A stretch of 39,166 nucleotides of DNA, taken from contig JAGBAX010000001.1 in the NCBI GenBank assembly GCA_017938765.1, forward strand, positions 1 through 39,166. Reading direction: 5' to 3'. The notes below the pieces were generated by a model. The model saw nothing but the letters and a program-made list of their open reading frames with translations, searched no databases and was not told the origin of the DNA. The DNA comes from Alistipes sp. Its GTDB lineage: Bacteria > Bacteroidota > Bacteroidia > Bacteroidales > Rikenellaceae. Positions 7,883 to 17,550 of this stretch are shown here, in pieces; position 1 is the first letter of the stretch; each line of letters begins with the position of its first letter. A program made the translations under genes and the position numbers.

Positions 7883-9897
7883 GACGAATAATGACGATAC
7901 TACTACTCTTTGTCACGACAACTGTTGTGGCTGAGGAGCGTACTGTCGCTATTCGTGAAGTGACTGTTCTCGGCCACCGCCCAATGAAGGAGATTGGCGT
8001 GCAACAGACAAAACTTGACTCCATTACTCTCAAGGAGAATGTCGCCCTCTCGCTTGCCGATGTGCTGAGTTTCAACAGCTCAATATTTGTCAAAAATTAT
8101 GGTCGCGCGACACTCTCAACAGTGAGTTTTCGTGGCACATCGCCCTCGCATACGCAGGTGTCGTGGAACGGAATGAAGATTAACAATCCGATGATGGGAA
8201 TGACCGACTTCTCGATGATTCCCTCATACTTTATAGACGACGCCTCGCTACTTGCAGGCACATCCTCTGTGGGCGAGACGGGCGGAGGACTTGGTGGAGC
8301 GGTAAAGCTCTCTACACGCCCAACGACAAAGCAGGGGGTGGGCGTGCAGTTTATTCAGGGCGTAGGCTCGTTCAAGACCTTTGATGAGTTTTTACGCATC
8401 ACCTACGGCTCGGAGCGCTGGCAGACATCTACGCGCGTGGTCTATATGCGCTCGGAGAATGACTACAAGTACCGCAACCACGACAAGAAGGAGAACATCT
8501 ACGACGACCAGATGAACATCATCGGCCAGTACTACCCAGTAGAGCGTAATCGCAGTGGAGCGTTCCGCGATTTACACCTTCTGCAGGAGGTATATTACAA
8601 CAATGGCCGAGGCGACCGCTTCTCACTCAATGCGTGGTATATATCCTCTAACCGCGAGCTGGCAATGCTTACAACAGACTATGGCGAGGCTACCGACTTT
8701 GACAACCGACAGCGCGAGCAGACACTCCGTGCCGTTATTGGTTACGACCACCTGCGTAGCAGCTGGCGCGTAGGGGCAAAGGCTGGTTATATATACTCAT
8801 GGATGGCGTACGACTACAAGCGCGACCCAGGAAATGGCATTATGACAGATATGACCCGCTCGCGAAGCAATATAAACACCATTTTTGGACAAGCAGATGG
8901 CGAGTATCACCTCTCGGACAAGTGGCTCTTTACTGCCAATCTATCTGCGCATCAGCACTTTGTAGTCAGCCGCGACAAGAATATCATCCTACAGCAGGGT
9001 GGCACGGGCATTGTTGGCTACGACAAGGCGCGAATAGAGCTTTCGGGTGTTGTGAGTGCCAAATATCGCCCTGTAGAGCGATTTGGCGTGGCAGTAACGC
9101 TGCGCGAGGAGATGTTCGGCACGGAGTTTACGCCGATTATCCCTGCGCTGTTTTTAGATGGCGTGCTGTCAAAGCGCGGAAATATTATCCTCAAGGCCTC
9201 GGTGTCAAGAAACTACCGCTTCCCAACACTCAACGACAGATACTTCTTGCCAGGTGGAAATCCAGACCTTAGACCTGAGAAGGGCTTTACATACGATGCC
9301 GAGTTGAGCTTCAAGGTGGGTAAGGCGGAGAGGTACGCCCTCTCTGGCTCTGTGGCGTGGTTTGACAGCTATATTGACGACTGGATTCAGTGGCTACCGA
9401 CAACAAAAGGCTTCTTCTCGCCAAGAAATGTCAAGCGCGTACATAGCTACGGTATTACGGTCAAAGCAAACCTTGATGTAGCCCTTGCAAAGGATTGGCA
9501 GCTAAACCTTGACGGCACATTCGGCTGGTGTCCCTCTGTAAATATTGGCGAAAAGATTTCCGCCGCCGACCAGTCGGTAGGCAAGCAGCTGCCTTATGTG
9601 CCACTGCTGACCTCAAATGTAGTAGGTCGCTTGAGCTACCGCCGCTGGGCTTTAATTTATAAATGGTGCTACTACAGCACCCGCTACACGATGTCCAGCA
9701 ACGACATATCCCTCTCTGGAACGCTCCCGCCATACTTTATGAACAACCTCTCTATAGAGAAGAGCATACCACTCAAAAAGGTTACCCTATCGGTCAAGGG
9801 TACGATAAACAACCTCTTTAATGAGGAGTACCTCTCTGTTCTCTCCCGCCCTATGCCGGGCATAAACTACGAGATATTCTTTTCAGTATTATTCTAA
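7879..9897 (+). CDS. btuB: BtuB-like TonB-dependent outer-membrane vitamin B12 receptor
   Basis: A 672-residue outer-membrane receptor. The start chosen is ATG 7879, which overlaps the btuG stop as ATGA and begins the signal peptide MRRIMTILLLFVTTTVVA. An upstream TTG at 7870 is less likely. A TonB-box-like segment (REVTVLG) follows the signal. The plug domain covers roughly residues 45-160, with VSFRGTSPSHTQVSWNGMKI and GGGLGGAVKLS typical of TonB plugs. The rest is a beta barrel ending in the aromatic IFFSVLF. The length is close to E. coli BtuB (about 600) rather than to SusC proteins (about 1000). Last gene of the riboswitch operon. Substrate assignment to cobalamin rests on the riboswitch and the btuG neighbour. 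Confidence 0.85.
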   Translation: MRRIMTILLLFVTTTVVAEERTVAIREVTVLGHRPMKEIGVQQTKLDSITLKENVALSLADVLSFNSSIFVKNYGRATLSTVSFRGTSPSHTQVSWNGMKINNPMMGMTDFSMIPSYFIDDASLLAGTSSVGETGGGLGGAVKLSTRPTTKQGVGVQFIQGVGSFKTFDEFLRITYGSERWQTSTRVVYMRSENDYKYRNHDKKENIYDDQMNIIGQYYPVERNRSGAFRDLHLLQEVYYNNGRGDRFSLNAWYISSNRELAMLTTDYGEATDFDNRQREQTLRAVIGYDHLRSSWRVGAKAGYIYSWMAYDYKRDPGNGIMTDMTRSRSNINTIFGQADGEYHLSDKWLFTANLSAHQHFVVSRDKNIILQQGGTGIVGYDKARIELSGVVSAKYRPVERFGVAVTLREEMFGTEFTPIIPALFLDGVLSKRGNIILKASVSRNYRFPTLNDRYFLPGGNPDLRPEKGFTYDAELSFKVGKAERYALSGSVAWFDSYIDDWIQWLPTTKGFFSPRNVKRVHSYGITVKANLDVALAKDWQLNLDGTFGWCPSVNIGEKISAADQSVGKQLPYVPLLTSNVVGRLSYRRWALIYKWCYYSTRYTMSSNDISLSGTLPPYFMNNLSIEKSIPLKKVTLSVKGTINNLFNEEYLSVLSRPMPGINYEIFFSVLF

Positions 9898-9900
9898 GCA

Positions 9901-9940
9901 CAAAAAAACAAGCCCCGAAAATTTCGGAGCTTGTCTACTA
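9901..9940 (-). terminator. Terminator of pckA, possibly bidirectional
   Basis: ACAAGC-CCCGAAA and TTTCGG-GCTTGT form a stem with an AAT-rich loop between 9908 and 9934. On the minus strand it is followed by TTTTTTTG, an ideal uridine tract for pckA. It lies between the convergent ends of btuB and pckA and may also slow read-through from the plus strand. Confidence 0.85.
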
Positions 9941-9952
9941 TGTTGAGTCTGA

Positions 9953-11563
9953 TTACTCAAGAACTGGACCTGCAGCAACAAGAGCCTTACCAGCCTCGTT
10001 TGTTGTGTACTTGCCGAAGTTCTTGATGAAACGACCAGCAAGATCAGCTGCCTTAGCCTCCCACTCCTTAACGTCAGCGTAAGTGTCGCGTGGATCAAGG
10101 ATTGCAGGGTCTACACCTGGAAGAGCTGTAGGAACCTCAAAGTTGAATACTGGGATAGTCTTGGTAGGAGCCTCAAGGATAGCACCGTCAAGAATAGCGT
10201 CAATAATACCACGAGTATCGCGGATAGAGATACGCTTACCAGTACCGTTCCAACCAGTGTTTACGAGGTATGCCTTAGCACCGCTCTTCTCCATACGCTT
10301 TACAAGCTCCTCAGCATACTTTGTTGGGTGAAGCTCAAGGAATGCCTGACCGAAGCAAGCAGAGAATGTTGGAGTTGGCTCAGTGATACCACGCTCAGTA
10401 CCTGCAAGCTTTGCAGTAAAGCCAGAGAGGAAGTAGTACTTAGTCTGCTCTGGAGTAAGGATAGATACTGGAGGAAGAACACCGAATGCATCAGCAGAGA
10501 GGAAGATTACATTCTTAGCTGCTGGAGCTGCGCTCTTAGGACGAACAATGTTGTTGATGTGGTCAATTGGGTAAGATACACGAGTGTTCTCAGTAACGCT
10601 CTTATCATCAAAGTCAATTACACCATTTGCATCAACAGTAACATTCTCAAGAAGAGCGTTACGACGGATAGCGTTGTAGATATCTGGCTCAGACTCCTTG
10701 TCGAGCTTGATAACCTTTGCGTAGCAACCACCCTCAAAGTTGAAAATTCCGTTGTCATCCCAACCGTGCTCGTCATCACCGATAAGCTGGCGCTTTGGAT
10801 CTGTAGAAAGGGTAGTCTTACCAGTACCAGAGAGACCGAAGAAGATAGCAGTCTCGCCCTTCTCGTTAGTGTTTGCAGAGCAGTGCATAGAAGCTACGCC
10901 CTTGAGTGGAAGGTAGTAGTTCATCATAGAGAACATACCCTTCTTCATCTCACCACCATACCAAGTGTTGATAATTACCTGCTCACGAGATGTGATGTTG
11001 AACACAACAGCAGTCTCAGAGTTAAGACCAAGCTCCTGATAGTTCTCAACCTTAGCCTTAGAAGCGTTGTAAACTACGAAGTCAGGCTCAAATGTCTCAA
11101 GCTCAGCCTCTGTAGGACGGATAAACATATTCTTAACAAAGTGAGCCTGCCAAGCAACCTCCATGATGAAACGAACAGCCATACGAGTATCCTCGTTAGC
11201 ACCGCAGTAACCATCAACTACGAACAGACGCTTGCCAGAGAGCTCGCGCTGTGCGATAGCCTTAAGAGCAGCCCAAGACTCCTCAGAGCAAGGCTTGTTG
11301 TCGTTCTTGTACTCCTCGGAAGTCCACCATACAGTGTTCTTTGAGTTCTCGTCCATAACGATGAACTTGTCCTTAGGAGAACGACCAGTGTAAACACCTG
11401 TCATTACGTTTACTGCGCCAAGCTCAGTTACCTGACCACGGTCAAAACCTGTAAGTGACTCCTTAGTCTCCTCCTCAAAGAGGATCTCATAAGAGGGATT
11501 GTAAACAACCTCAGTAGTCTCGGTAATACCGTACTTCAATAAATCTTCTTTCTTAAAAGCCAT
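9953..11563 (-). CDS. pckA: Phosphoenolpyruvate carboxykinase (ATP)
   Basis: A 536-residue cytosolic enzyme interconverting oxaloacetate + ATP and phosphoenolpyruvate + CO2 + ADP. Diagnostic motifs: TGRSPKDKF around residues 59-67 (substrate arginine), the P-loop GLSGTGKT at 243-250, and GDDEHGWDD at 262-270 (metal-binding kinase-2 region). The length equals the usual ATP-type family (about 530-540). In Bacteroidota the enzyme often runs in the carboxylating direction, feeding the succinate branch during fermentation. The gene stands alone, convergent with the B12 operon. The ATG at 11561-11563 gives the normal short N-terminus. Confidence 0.97.
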   Translation of the reverse strand: MAFKKEDLLKYGITETTEVVYNPSYEILFEEETKESLTGFDRGQVTELGAVNVMTGVYTGRSPKDKFIVMDENSKNTVWWTSEEYKNDNKPCSEESWAALKAIAQRELSGKRLFVVDGYCGANEDTRMAVRFIMEVAWQAHFVKNMFIRPTEAELETFEPDFVVYNASKAKVENYQELGLNSETAVVFNITSREQVIINTWYGGEMKKGMFSMMNYYLPLKGVASMHCSANTNEKGETAIFFGLSGTGKTTLSTDPKRQLIGDDEHGWDDNGIFNFEGGCYAKVIKLDKESEPDIYNAIRRNALLENVTVDANGVIDFDDKSVTENTRVSYPIDHINNIVRPKSAAPAAKNVIFLSADAFGVLPPVSILTPEQTKYYFLSGFTAKLAGTERGITEPTPTFSACFGQAFLELHPTKYAEELVKRMEKSGAKAYLVNTGWNGTGKRISIRDTRGIIDAILDGAILEAPTKTIPVFNFEVPTALPGVDPAILDPRDTYADVKEWEAKAADLAGRFIKNFGKYTTNEAGKALVAAGPVLE

Positions 11564-11699
11564 AATTGTTTAATATTTAGTGATTTAACCTCTTTCTTTT
11601 ACCTTTCGAAAAAACAGACCCTATTCCCTATTCCCTATTTTCTCCCCCTCTGCCTGCTGTGCAACCGGTGGGTTCGCATAGACCCCTATTTTCCCGATG

Positions 11700-11707
11700 C
11701 AAAGATA
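11700..11707 (-). promoter_or_regulatory. -7 element of the pckA promoter
   Basis: The minus strand reads TATCTTTG. It implies a pckA leader of about 130 bases that includes the heptamer repeats. No clear TTG box is seen at normal spacing. Confidence 0.55.
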
Positions 11708-11872
11708 TTGCTAATTTTTTGATTTGTGAAAAAAATAACAAAGAAAAATTTATATTTTTTCTTTATAGGACTATAAAAAGGGATTATAGAGCAGAAAACA
11801 GAGATTGTTACACCCATATTTTGACCAGTCATGGGGTAAATACGACTATTCACAATAAAACTTTTCTCTGAT

Positions 11873-11903
11873 TTTGCAGAGGTTACAAAAATGTCTAATT
11901 TTG
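11873..11903 (+). promoter_or_regulatory. hemW promoter abutting the start codon
   Basis: TTTG at 11873-11876, a 19-base spacer and TAATTTTG at 11896-11903 fit the consensus. The start codon is at 11908, so the expected transcription start falls on or next to the ATG, suggesting a leaderless or nearly leaderless mRNA. Confidence 0.7.
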
Positions 11904-11907
11904 TAGC

Positions 11908-13017
11908 ATGGGAGCTATCTATTTTCATATTCCCTTCTGCAAGCGACTTTGTGGCTACTGCGACTTTGTGCGTAGTGTGAAGAGTCGCTTTATGCCTCAG
12001 ACAGTTGAGGCTATGCACCGCGAATTGGAGCAGCAGGTGGGCTTTTTGAAGGATAGAAAAATCCGCACTATTTACTTCGGTGGTGGCACACCTTCACTGC
12101 TGCACCCATCTGAGATTGAGCGATTTATTGAACATTGTAGAGCATTATTTGACTGCTCTGAAACAGAGGAGATTACCGTTGAAGTAAATCCCGATGATAT
12201 AACGGAGAGCTACGCCGAGGCGATAGCAGCAACATCTGTAAACCGAGTATCTATGGGAGTGCAGTCCTTTGACGACAGCTGTCTACAGTTTATGGGCCGT
12301 AGACACTCGGCAGAGGGGGCAAAAAGGGCTATTGAGAGGCTACGCAGAGCGGGGATTGGGAATATATCTATTGATATAATCTTCGGTGTGAATGGCTTTG
12401 GGGGCAAGAGCTTGGAGCATACATTGCAGCAGGCTGTAGCCACAGGAGCAGAGCATATATCAGCCTATCACCTTACAATAGAGCCACAAACACGCTTTGG
12501 AAGGCTGCTGGCTAATGGGCAACTACAGCAAGTATCGGAGCAGACAAGCGAGCAGGAGTTTTTGGCTGTGCATCAAACACTTACAGCAGCGGGATATGAG
12601 CACTATGAGGTGAGTAACTTTGCAAGAAAAGGCTACCGCTCGCGCCATAATTCGTCGTACTGGACGGGCGCGGAGTATTTGGGCATTGGGCCTGGAGCGC
12701 ACTCGTTTAATGGAGCAACCCGCCGTTGGTGCGAGCAGGATGTAGAGCAGTATATCAAGTGCGTGGAGTATGGCAGTGAGACCCTTACAGCGCAGGATGC
12801 TCTGAACGAGTATATTATGGTCAGCCTGCGCAGAGTAGAGGGCATTGACCTACAGCATATTGCAAAGATGTGGGGCGAAGAGAGTGCCAAGCAATTATTA
12901 AGCCGCGCAGAGCGATTTATTGCTTGCAATTGGCTTGTTCAAGAAGAGGGTAGATTGGCTGTGCCGGCAGAGAAATTCCTTATCTCCGACACCATTATTG
13001 GAGAACTTTTTGCGTAA
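11908..13017 (+). CDS. hemW: HemW-type radical SAM protein (heme chaperone family)
   Basis: A 369-residue radical SAM protein. The cluster-binding motif CKRLCGYC (Cys11, Cys15, Cys18) follows the family N-terminus IYFHIPFC. YFGGGTPSLL and the downstream VEVNPDDIT match the HemN/HemW core, and HNSSYWTGAEYLGIGPGAHS is the HemW-like C-terminal signature. At about 370 residues it fits HemW rather than the longer coproporphyrinogen dehydrogenase HemN. HemW proteins bind heme and pass it to respiratory enzymes, although many are annotated as HemN. The start is fixed by the conserved N-terminal IYFHIPFC, which leaves no later ATG possible. Monocistronic, divergent from pckA. Confidence 0.9.
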   Translation: MGAIYFHIPFCKRLCGYCDFVRSVKSRFMPQTVEAMHRELEQQVGFLKDRKIRTIYFGGGTPSLLHPSEIERFIEHCRALFDCSETEEITVEVNPDDITESYAEAIAATSVNRVSMGVQSFDDSCLQFMGRRHSAEGAKRAIERLRRAGIGNISIDIIFGVNGFGGKSLEHTLQQAVATGAEHISAYHLTIEPQTRFGRLLANGQLQQVSEQTSEQEFLAVHQTLTAAGYEHYEVSNFARKGYRSRHNSSYWTGAEYLGIGPGAHSFNGATRRWCEQDVEQYIKCVEYGSETLTAQDALNEYIMVSLRRVEGIDLQHIAKMWGEESAKQLLSRAERFIACNWLVQEEGRLAVPAEKFLISDTIIGELFA

Positions 13018-13086
13018 TATATATTATAATATAGGTAAATATATTAAAAAAATTTAATAAAACTTTCAAAATTAAATGTAAAGTAC

Positions 13087-13094
13087 TATCTTTG
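13087..13094 (+). promoter_or_regulatory. -7 element for the glycogen fusion gene
   Basis: TATCTTTG matches TAnnTTTG exactly and leaves a leader of about 35 bases before ATG 13136. The upstream region is very AT-rich and lacks a clear TTG box. Confidence 0.6.
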
Positions 13095-13135
13095 CGCCGG
13101 AAAATTTTGAGAAAAGAACAAAATATCAGATAATT

Positions 13136-16100
13136 ATGAGTGAAAAGAAGTTTTCTCCCGACACCCTTTTTGAGGTGAGCTGGGAGGTGTGCAACAAGGT
13201 TGGCGGCATCCATACAGTGCTTGCAACTAAGGCACTTACTGTAACAAAGCAGTTGGGCGATAAGTATATCGTCATCGGTCCTGATTTCTCACAGGACAAT
13301 GGTAACAGCGAGTTTGAGGAGGATGCAACACTGCTCCGCGCATGGCGCCAGCAGCTCTACAACGAGGGTATCCGTGTTCGTATCGGACGCTGGAACGTTG
13401 TAGGCAAGCCACTTGCAATCCTTATTGACTTCACAACCCACTTTGCACAGAAGGATGATATCCTGAAGGCTCTTTGGGATAACTATCATGTAGACTCACT
13501 CTCTGGTCAGTGGGACTATGTAGAGCCTGTACTGTTCGGCCATATTGCCGGTCAGGTTATCGCATCTTATGTTGAGAATATCGCAGCGGGAACAGACAAG
13601 GTTGTGGCACACTTCCACGAGTGGATGAGCTGCGCAGGTGGTCTCTACCTTCGTCAGCACTCTCCATATGTAGCAACAGTGATGACTACACATGCGACTG
13701 TTATGGGTCGTTGCATCGCTGGCAACCGTCTACCACTCTATGGTAGCCTTACAAAGTTCAACGCTGACGACCTTGCTCGTCAGTTCAACGTAACTGCAAA
13801 GCACTCTATTGAGAAGATGGGTGCGCAGTACCACGACGCATTCCTTACAGTGAGCGAAATTACTGCTCGCGAGTGTAAGTATCTGCTTGGCAAGGAGGTT
13901 GATGTTGTCACTCCAAATGGTTTTGAGAACGACTTTGTTTGGACTGGTGCAGAGTATGACACAAAGCGCGCTGAGGCTCGTAAGGCAATGATTACCGTTG
14001 CTGAGGCTTGCCTTGGTTGCAAGTTTGAGTCTGAGCCACTGATTGTTGGCACATCTGGCCGCTACGAGTTCCACAACAAGGGTCTGGATGTATTCTTCGA
14101 GTCACTCAAGCGTCTGTCACAGTCAAATGTAGAGCGTCAGATTCTTGCTTATATAACTGTTCCAGCAGCTAATCACGGCGCAAGAACAGACCTTCAGGCT
14201 CACCTTAAGGATAGCAGCAATGCTATTGATGCTACTCAGTATCGCCACTCTACTCACTACCTTGAGAACCAGGCTTGGGATCAGGTGGCTACTGCTATTA
14301 CTGAGTATGGTCTTGACGCTGTAGATTCAAATGTAAAGGTTATCTTCGTACCTACATACCTCAACCAGAATGATGGTATCTTCAACAAGAACTACTACGA
14401 GCTTCTTGTTGGTATGGACCTTACAGTATTCGCATCTTACTATGAGCCTTGGGGATATACTCCACTGGAGTCTATCGCCTTCTCTGTGCCTACAATCACC
14501 ACTACCCTTGCAGGTTTCGGTGTTTGGGCAGCAGGTCTTGAGAACCACGAGGGTATTACCGTTATTGAGCGTAATGATACTAACGGCTCACAGGCAGCCG
14601 CAGAGATTGCTCTTACAATCCAGCAGTTCGCTTCTCGTCTTGAGGAGGAGGTTGCTGAGATTCGCGCATCAGTATACGAGGTGTCAAAGCTCGCGCTGTG
14701 GAAAAACCTCTACAAGCACTACGCAAAGGCATATCAGGCAGCTATTGAGAGCTGTGTAGCTCGTACAAACCGCGCCGTGCTTGGTGACGGTGGCTCACGC
14801 ACAGAGCAGATTAACTTCGTGCGCCAGCAGCTCTTTGCAGAGCGTCCATCTTGGCAGCGTGTGATGGTTGAGAAGTCTCTTCCAGAGGTGCTTCGTCCAC
14901 TTGAGGAGCTGTCACGCAACCTCTGGTGGAGCTGGACTCTCGGCGCACGCGATTTGTTTGAGTATATTGACAAGGATTTGTGGGTAGAGGTAAACCGCAA
15001 CCCTATCGCACTGCTTGATAAGCTCTCTATTGAGCGTCTGGCAGAACTTGAGGCTGACAAGGAGTTCCTTACAAAGCTCAGCGAGGTATACTCTCAGTTC
15101 CAGGAGTATATGAACGAGGCTCCAAAGGCTGAGACTCCAAAGATTGCATACTTCTCTATGGAGTATGGTCTGCACCACACACTGAAGATTTACTCTGGCG
15201 GTCTTGGTATCCTTGCGGGTGACTACCTCAAGGAGGCATCAGACAAGAATGTACCAATGGTAGCAGTAGGTCTTCTCTACCGCTATGGATACTTCACACA
15301 GCGTCTCTCTGCACAGGGTGCACAGGAAGCTGTATATGAGCCACAGAACTTCTTTAAGCTGCCAATCTCGCCAGTTCGTGACGAGTCTGGTAGCTGGATT
15401 ACCGTTCAGGTGGCATTCCCAGGTCGTACACTCTACGCTCGCGTATGGCGCTGCATGGTAGGTCGTACTGCACTCTACCTGCTTGATACCGACTACGAGG
15501 CTAACCTTGAGGAGGATCGTCAGGTAACACACTACCTCTATGGTGGTGACTGGGAGAACCGTCTCAAGCAGGAGCTGCTGCTTGGTGTGGGTGGTATTCG
15601 CGCCCTTAATAAGATTGGCGTAAAGCAGGATGTTTACCACTGCAACGAGGGTCACGCAGCATTTATCGGCCTTGAGCGTATCCGTAATCTTATTGGTCGT
15701 CAGAAGCTCTCTTTCTCAGAGGCTTTAGAGGTTGTTCGTAGCTCATCGCTCTTTACAACCCATACTCCAGTGCCTGCAGGTCACGATGCCTTCCCAGAGT
15801 CTATGATTCGTCAGTATATGTCACACTATCCAGATGTGCTCGGCATTACTTGGGACCAGTTCATCAACCTTGGTAAGGTTAATCCAAACGATGTGAACGA
15901 GAAGTTCTCTATGTCAGTGCTTGCATGTAACCTTTCACAGGAGGTGAACGGTGTATCTTGGCTGCACGGAGAGGTGTCAAAGGATATTCTGGGCAATATG
16001 TGGCCAGGATACTTCAAGAATGAGCTGCACATTGGCTATGTGACTAATGGTGTTCACTTCCCAACTTGGACAGCATCAAATATGCGCCGTCTCTATGCGA

Positions 16101-17383
16101 AGTACTTCCCAGAGGGCTTTGAGGGTCACCAGTACGACATCCCAGCTTGGCAGAAGGTTAAGACTATCTCTGACGAGGAGCTGTGGAACGAGCGTATGTT
16201 CCTCAAGAACCGCCTCATTAAGACCATCAAGCGTCGCTATACAGACCCTACACAGGTGCGTTTTGACTCTCCACGCCAGCTTGTACAGGTATCTGAGGCT
16301 ATCAAGCCAGAGGTGCTTACTATCGGTTTTGCTCGCCGCTTTGCTACCTACAAGCGTGCTCACCTGCTCTTTACAAACCTTGAGCGACTCTCAAAGATTG
16401 TGAACAACCCAGAGCACCCAGTACAGTTTATCTTTGCTGGTAAGGCGCATCCAAATGATAAGCCGGGTCAGGACCTTATCAAGCGCATTGTTGAGGTATC
16501 ACTGATGCCAGAGTTCGTAGGTAAGGTAATCTTCCTGCAGAACTACGATATGGAGCTTGCTCGCCGTATGGTTCAGGGTGTGGATGTATGGCTCAACACT
16601 CCAACTCGTCCACTTGAGGCTTCAGGTACATCAGGCGAGAAGTGTGTTATGAACGGTGTTATGCAGTTCTCTGTCCTTGACGGATGGTGGGTAGAGGGCT
16701 ACAAGGAGGGTGCAGGTTGGATGCTTCCTATGGAGCGCACATTTACCGACCAGGGCTACCAGAACGACCTTGATGCCGAGATGATTTACACAACTATTGA
16801 GGAGCAGATTGTTCCTATGTACTATGCTCGCAACAAGAAGGGCATCCCTACAGAGTGGTGTAAGGCTATCAAGAGCTGCGTGGCAGATATCGCCTCTAAC
16901 TTTACAACAAACCGTATGCTTACTGACTACGAGGAGCGTTTCTACAACTCTCTTGCACAGCGTAAGAGCGCAATGGTAGAGAACAACTACATCCTTGCTC
17001 GTGAGATTGCCGCTTGGAAGCGTAAGGTTTCAGCTGCATGGGACAACGTTAAGGTGCTTGATGTAGAGCGTGTTCGCGTAGATAAGGAGGCTCTGTTTGT
17101 GGGCGAGAAGTACCGCTTTGAGGTATCACTTGACATTGCAAACCTCAATCCAGAGGATATCGGCGTAGAGCTTGTTGTGGCAAAGCAGATGGTTGCAAAT
17201 CAGTCTGCAAACGTAGACTACTCACTGCCATTTGCACAGACAAAGGTTGAGGGTAACAAGGTTGTCTACACCCTTGAGTACACTCCACGCAGAACAGGTA
17301 TCTTTGATATCGCAATCCGTATCTTCCCACAGAACGAGAAGCTTGCACACCGTATGGACTTTGCTCTCGTCAAATGGTGTTAG
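13136..17383 (+). CDS. Glycogen synthase (GT3-like) - alpha-glucan phosphorylase (GT35) fusion
   Basis: A 1415-residue cytosolic fusion. Residues about 1-545 resemble eukaryote-type GT3 glycogen synthase: the nucleotide-sugar loop NKVGGIHTVL near the N-terminus and EPWGYTPLE with the E-x7-E pair Glu437/Glu445. Residues about 571-665 are a DUF3417-like segment (LEELSRNLWWSW). From about 668 (YFSMEYGLHHTLKIYSGGLG) begins an alpha-glucan phosphorylase, with EASGTSGEKCVMNG placing the PLP lysine at Lys1169. A beta-rich tail starts near 1314. One half would extend glucan from a nucleotide sugar and the other would release glucose-1-phosphate. This architecture is seen in other Bacteroidota. It has its own promoter and terminator just upstream of the debranching operon. 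Confidence 0.9.
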   Translation: MSEKKFSPDTLFEVSWEVCNKVGGIHTVLATKALTVTKQLGDKYIVIGPDFSQDNGNSEFEEDATLLRAWRQQLYNEGIRVRIGRWNVVGKPLAILIDFTTHFAQKDDILKALWDNYHVDSLSGQWDYVEPVLFGHIAGQVIASYVENIAAGTDKVVAHFHEWMSCAGGLYLRQHSPYVATVMTTHATVMGRCIAGNRLPLYGSLTKFNADDLARQFNVTAKHSIEKMGAQYHDAFLTVSEITARECKYLLGKEVDVVTPNGFENDFVWTGAEYDTKRAEARKAMITVAEACLGCKFESEPLIVGTSGRYEFHNKGLDVFFESLKRLSQSNVERQILAYITVPAANHGARTDLQAHLKDSSNAIDATQYRHSTHYLENQAWDQVATAITEYGLDAVDSNVKVIFVPTYLNQNDGIFNKNYYELLVGMDLTVFASYYEPWGYTPLESIAFSVPTITTTLAGFGVWAAGLENHEGITVIERNDTNGSQAAAEIALTIQQFASRLEEEVAEIRASVYEVSKLALWKNLYKHYAKAYQAAIESCVARTNRAVLGDGGSRTEQINFVRQQLFAERPSWQRVMVEKSLPEVLRPLEELSRNLWWSWTLGARDLFEYIDKDLWVEVNRNPIALLDKLSIERLAELEADKEFLTKLSEVYSQFQEYMNEAPKAETPKIAYFSMEYGLHHTLKIYSGGLGILAGDYLKEASDKNVPMVAVGLLYRYGYFTQRLSAQGAQEAVYEPQNFFKLPISPVRDESGSWITVQVAFPGRTLYARVWRCMVGRTALYLLDTDYEANLEEDRQVTHYLYGGDWENRLKQELLLGVGGIRALNKIGVKQDVYHCNEGHAAFIGLERIRNLIGRQKLSFSEALEVVRSSSLFTTHTPVPAGHDAFPESMIRQYMSHYPDVLGITWDQFINLGKVNPNDVNEKFSMSVLACNLSQEVNGVSWLHGEVSKDILGNMWPGYFKNELHIGYVTNGVHFPTWTASNMRRLYAKYFPEGFEGHQYDIPAWQKVKTISDEELWNERMFLKNRLIKTIKRRYTDPTQVRFDSPRQLVQVSEAIKPEVLTIGFARRFATYKRAHLLFTNLERLSKIVNNPEHPVQFIFAGKAHPNDKPGQDLIKRIVEVSLMPEFVGKVIFLQNYDMELARRMVQGVDVWLNTPTRPLEASGTSGEKCVMNGVMQFSVLDGWWVEGYKEGAGWMLPMERTFTDQGYQNDLDAEMIYTTIEEQIVPMYYARNKKGIPTEWCKAIKSCVADIASNFTTNRMLTDYEERFYNSLAQRKSAMVENNYILAREIAAWKRKVSAAWDNVKVLDVERVRVDKEALFVGEKYRFEVSLDIANLNPEDIGVELVVAKQMVANQSANVDYSLPFAQTKVEGNKVVYTLEYTPRRTGIFDIAIRIFPQNEKLAHRMDFALVKWC

Positions 17384-17417
17384 TGGTAGCACATTGTATT
17401 TAGACAATAAACTATCA

Positions 17418-17466
17418 AAAAAAGGTGGTTTGGGTGTGAAATTATCGCCCAAACCGCTTTGTTTGA
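17418..17466 (+). terminator. Terminator after the glycogen fusion gene
   Basis: GGTGGTTTGGGTG (17424-17436) pairs, with G-U wobbles, with CGCCCAAACCGC (17446-17457), followed by TTTGTTTG. Confidence 0.85.
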
Positions 17467-17485
17467 TAAAAAAAAGAATAAAAGG

Positions 17486-17516
17486 TTGGTTTTTTAGTAA
17501 AAAATTACTACCTTTA
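17486..17516 (+). promoter_or_regulatory. Promoter of the debranching enzyme operon
   Basis: TTG at 17486-17488, a 20-base spacer and TACCTTTA at 17509-17516 (one mismatch to TAnnTTTG). The terminator just upstream supports an independent start of transcription here. Confidence 0.6.
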
Positions 17517-17550
17517 CATAACATCTTGTAAAATCTTACAAAATAATATT

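Larger units (their letters stand above)
11564..11907. other. Divergent regulatory region between pckA and hemW
   Basis: These 344 bases hold the pckA -7 element (11700-11707, minus), three tandem CCCTATT heptamers at 11619-11639 with a fourth at 11684-11690, and the hemW promoter at 11873-11903. I see no gene. Confidence 0.6.

Noticed and set aside
10328-11344. 338-codon plus-strand open frame
   Set aside because: It is antisense to pckA, has no recognisable motifs, and exists because the codon bias of pckA removes stops in that frame.
11619-11690. Possible CRISPR array
   Set aside because: The heptamer copies are directly abutting and far too short for CRISPR repeats, and no cas genes are present. 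No CRISPR array is seen anywhere in the window.
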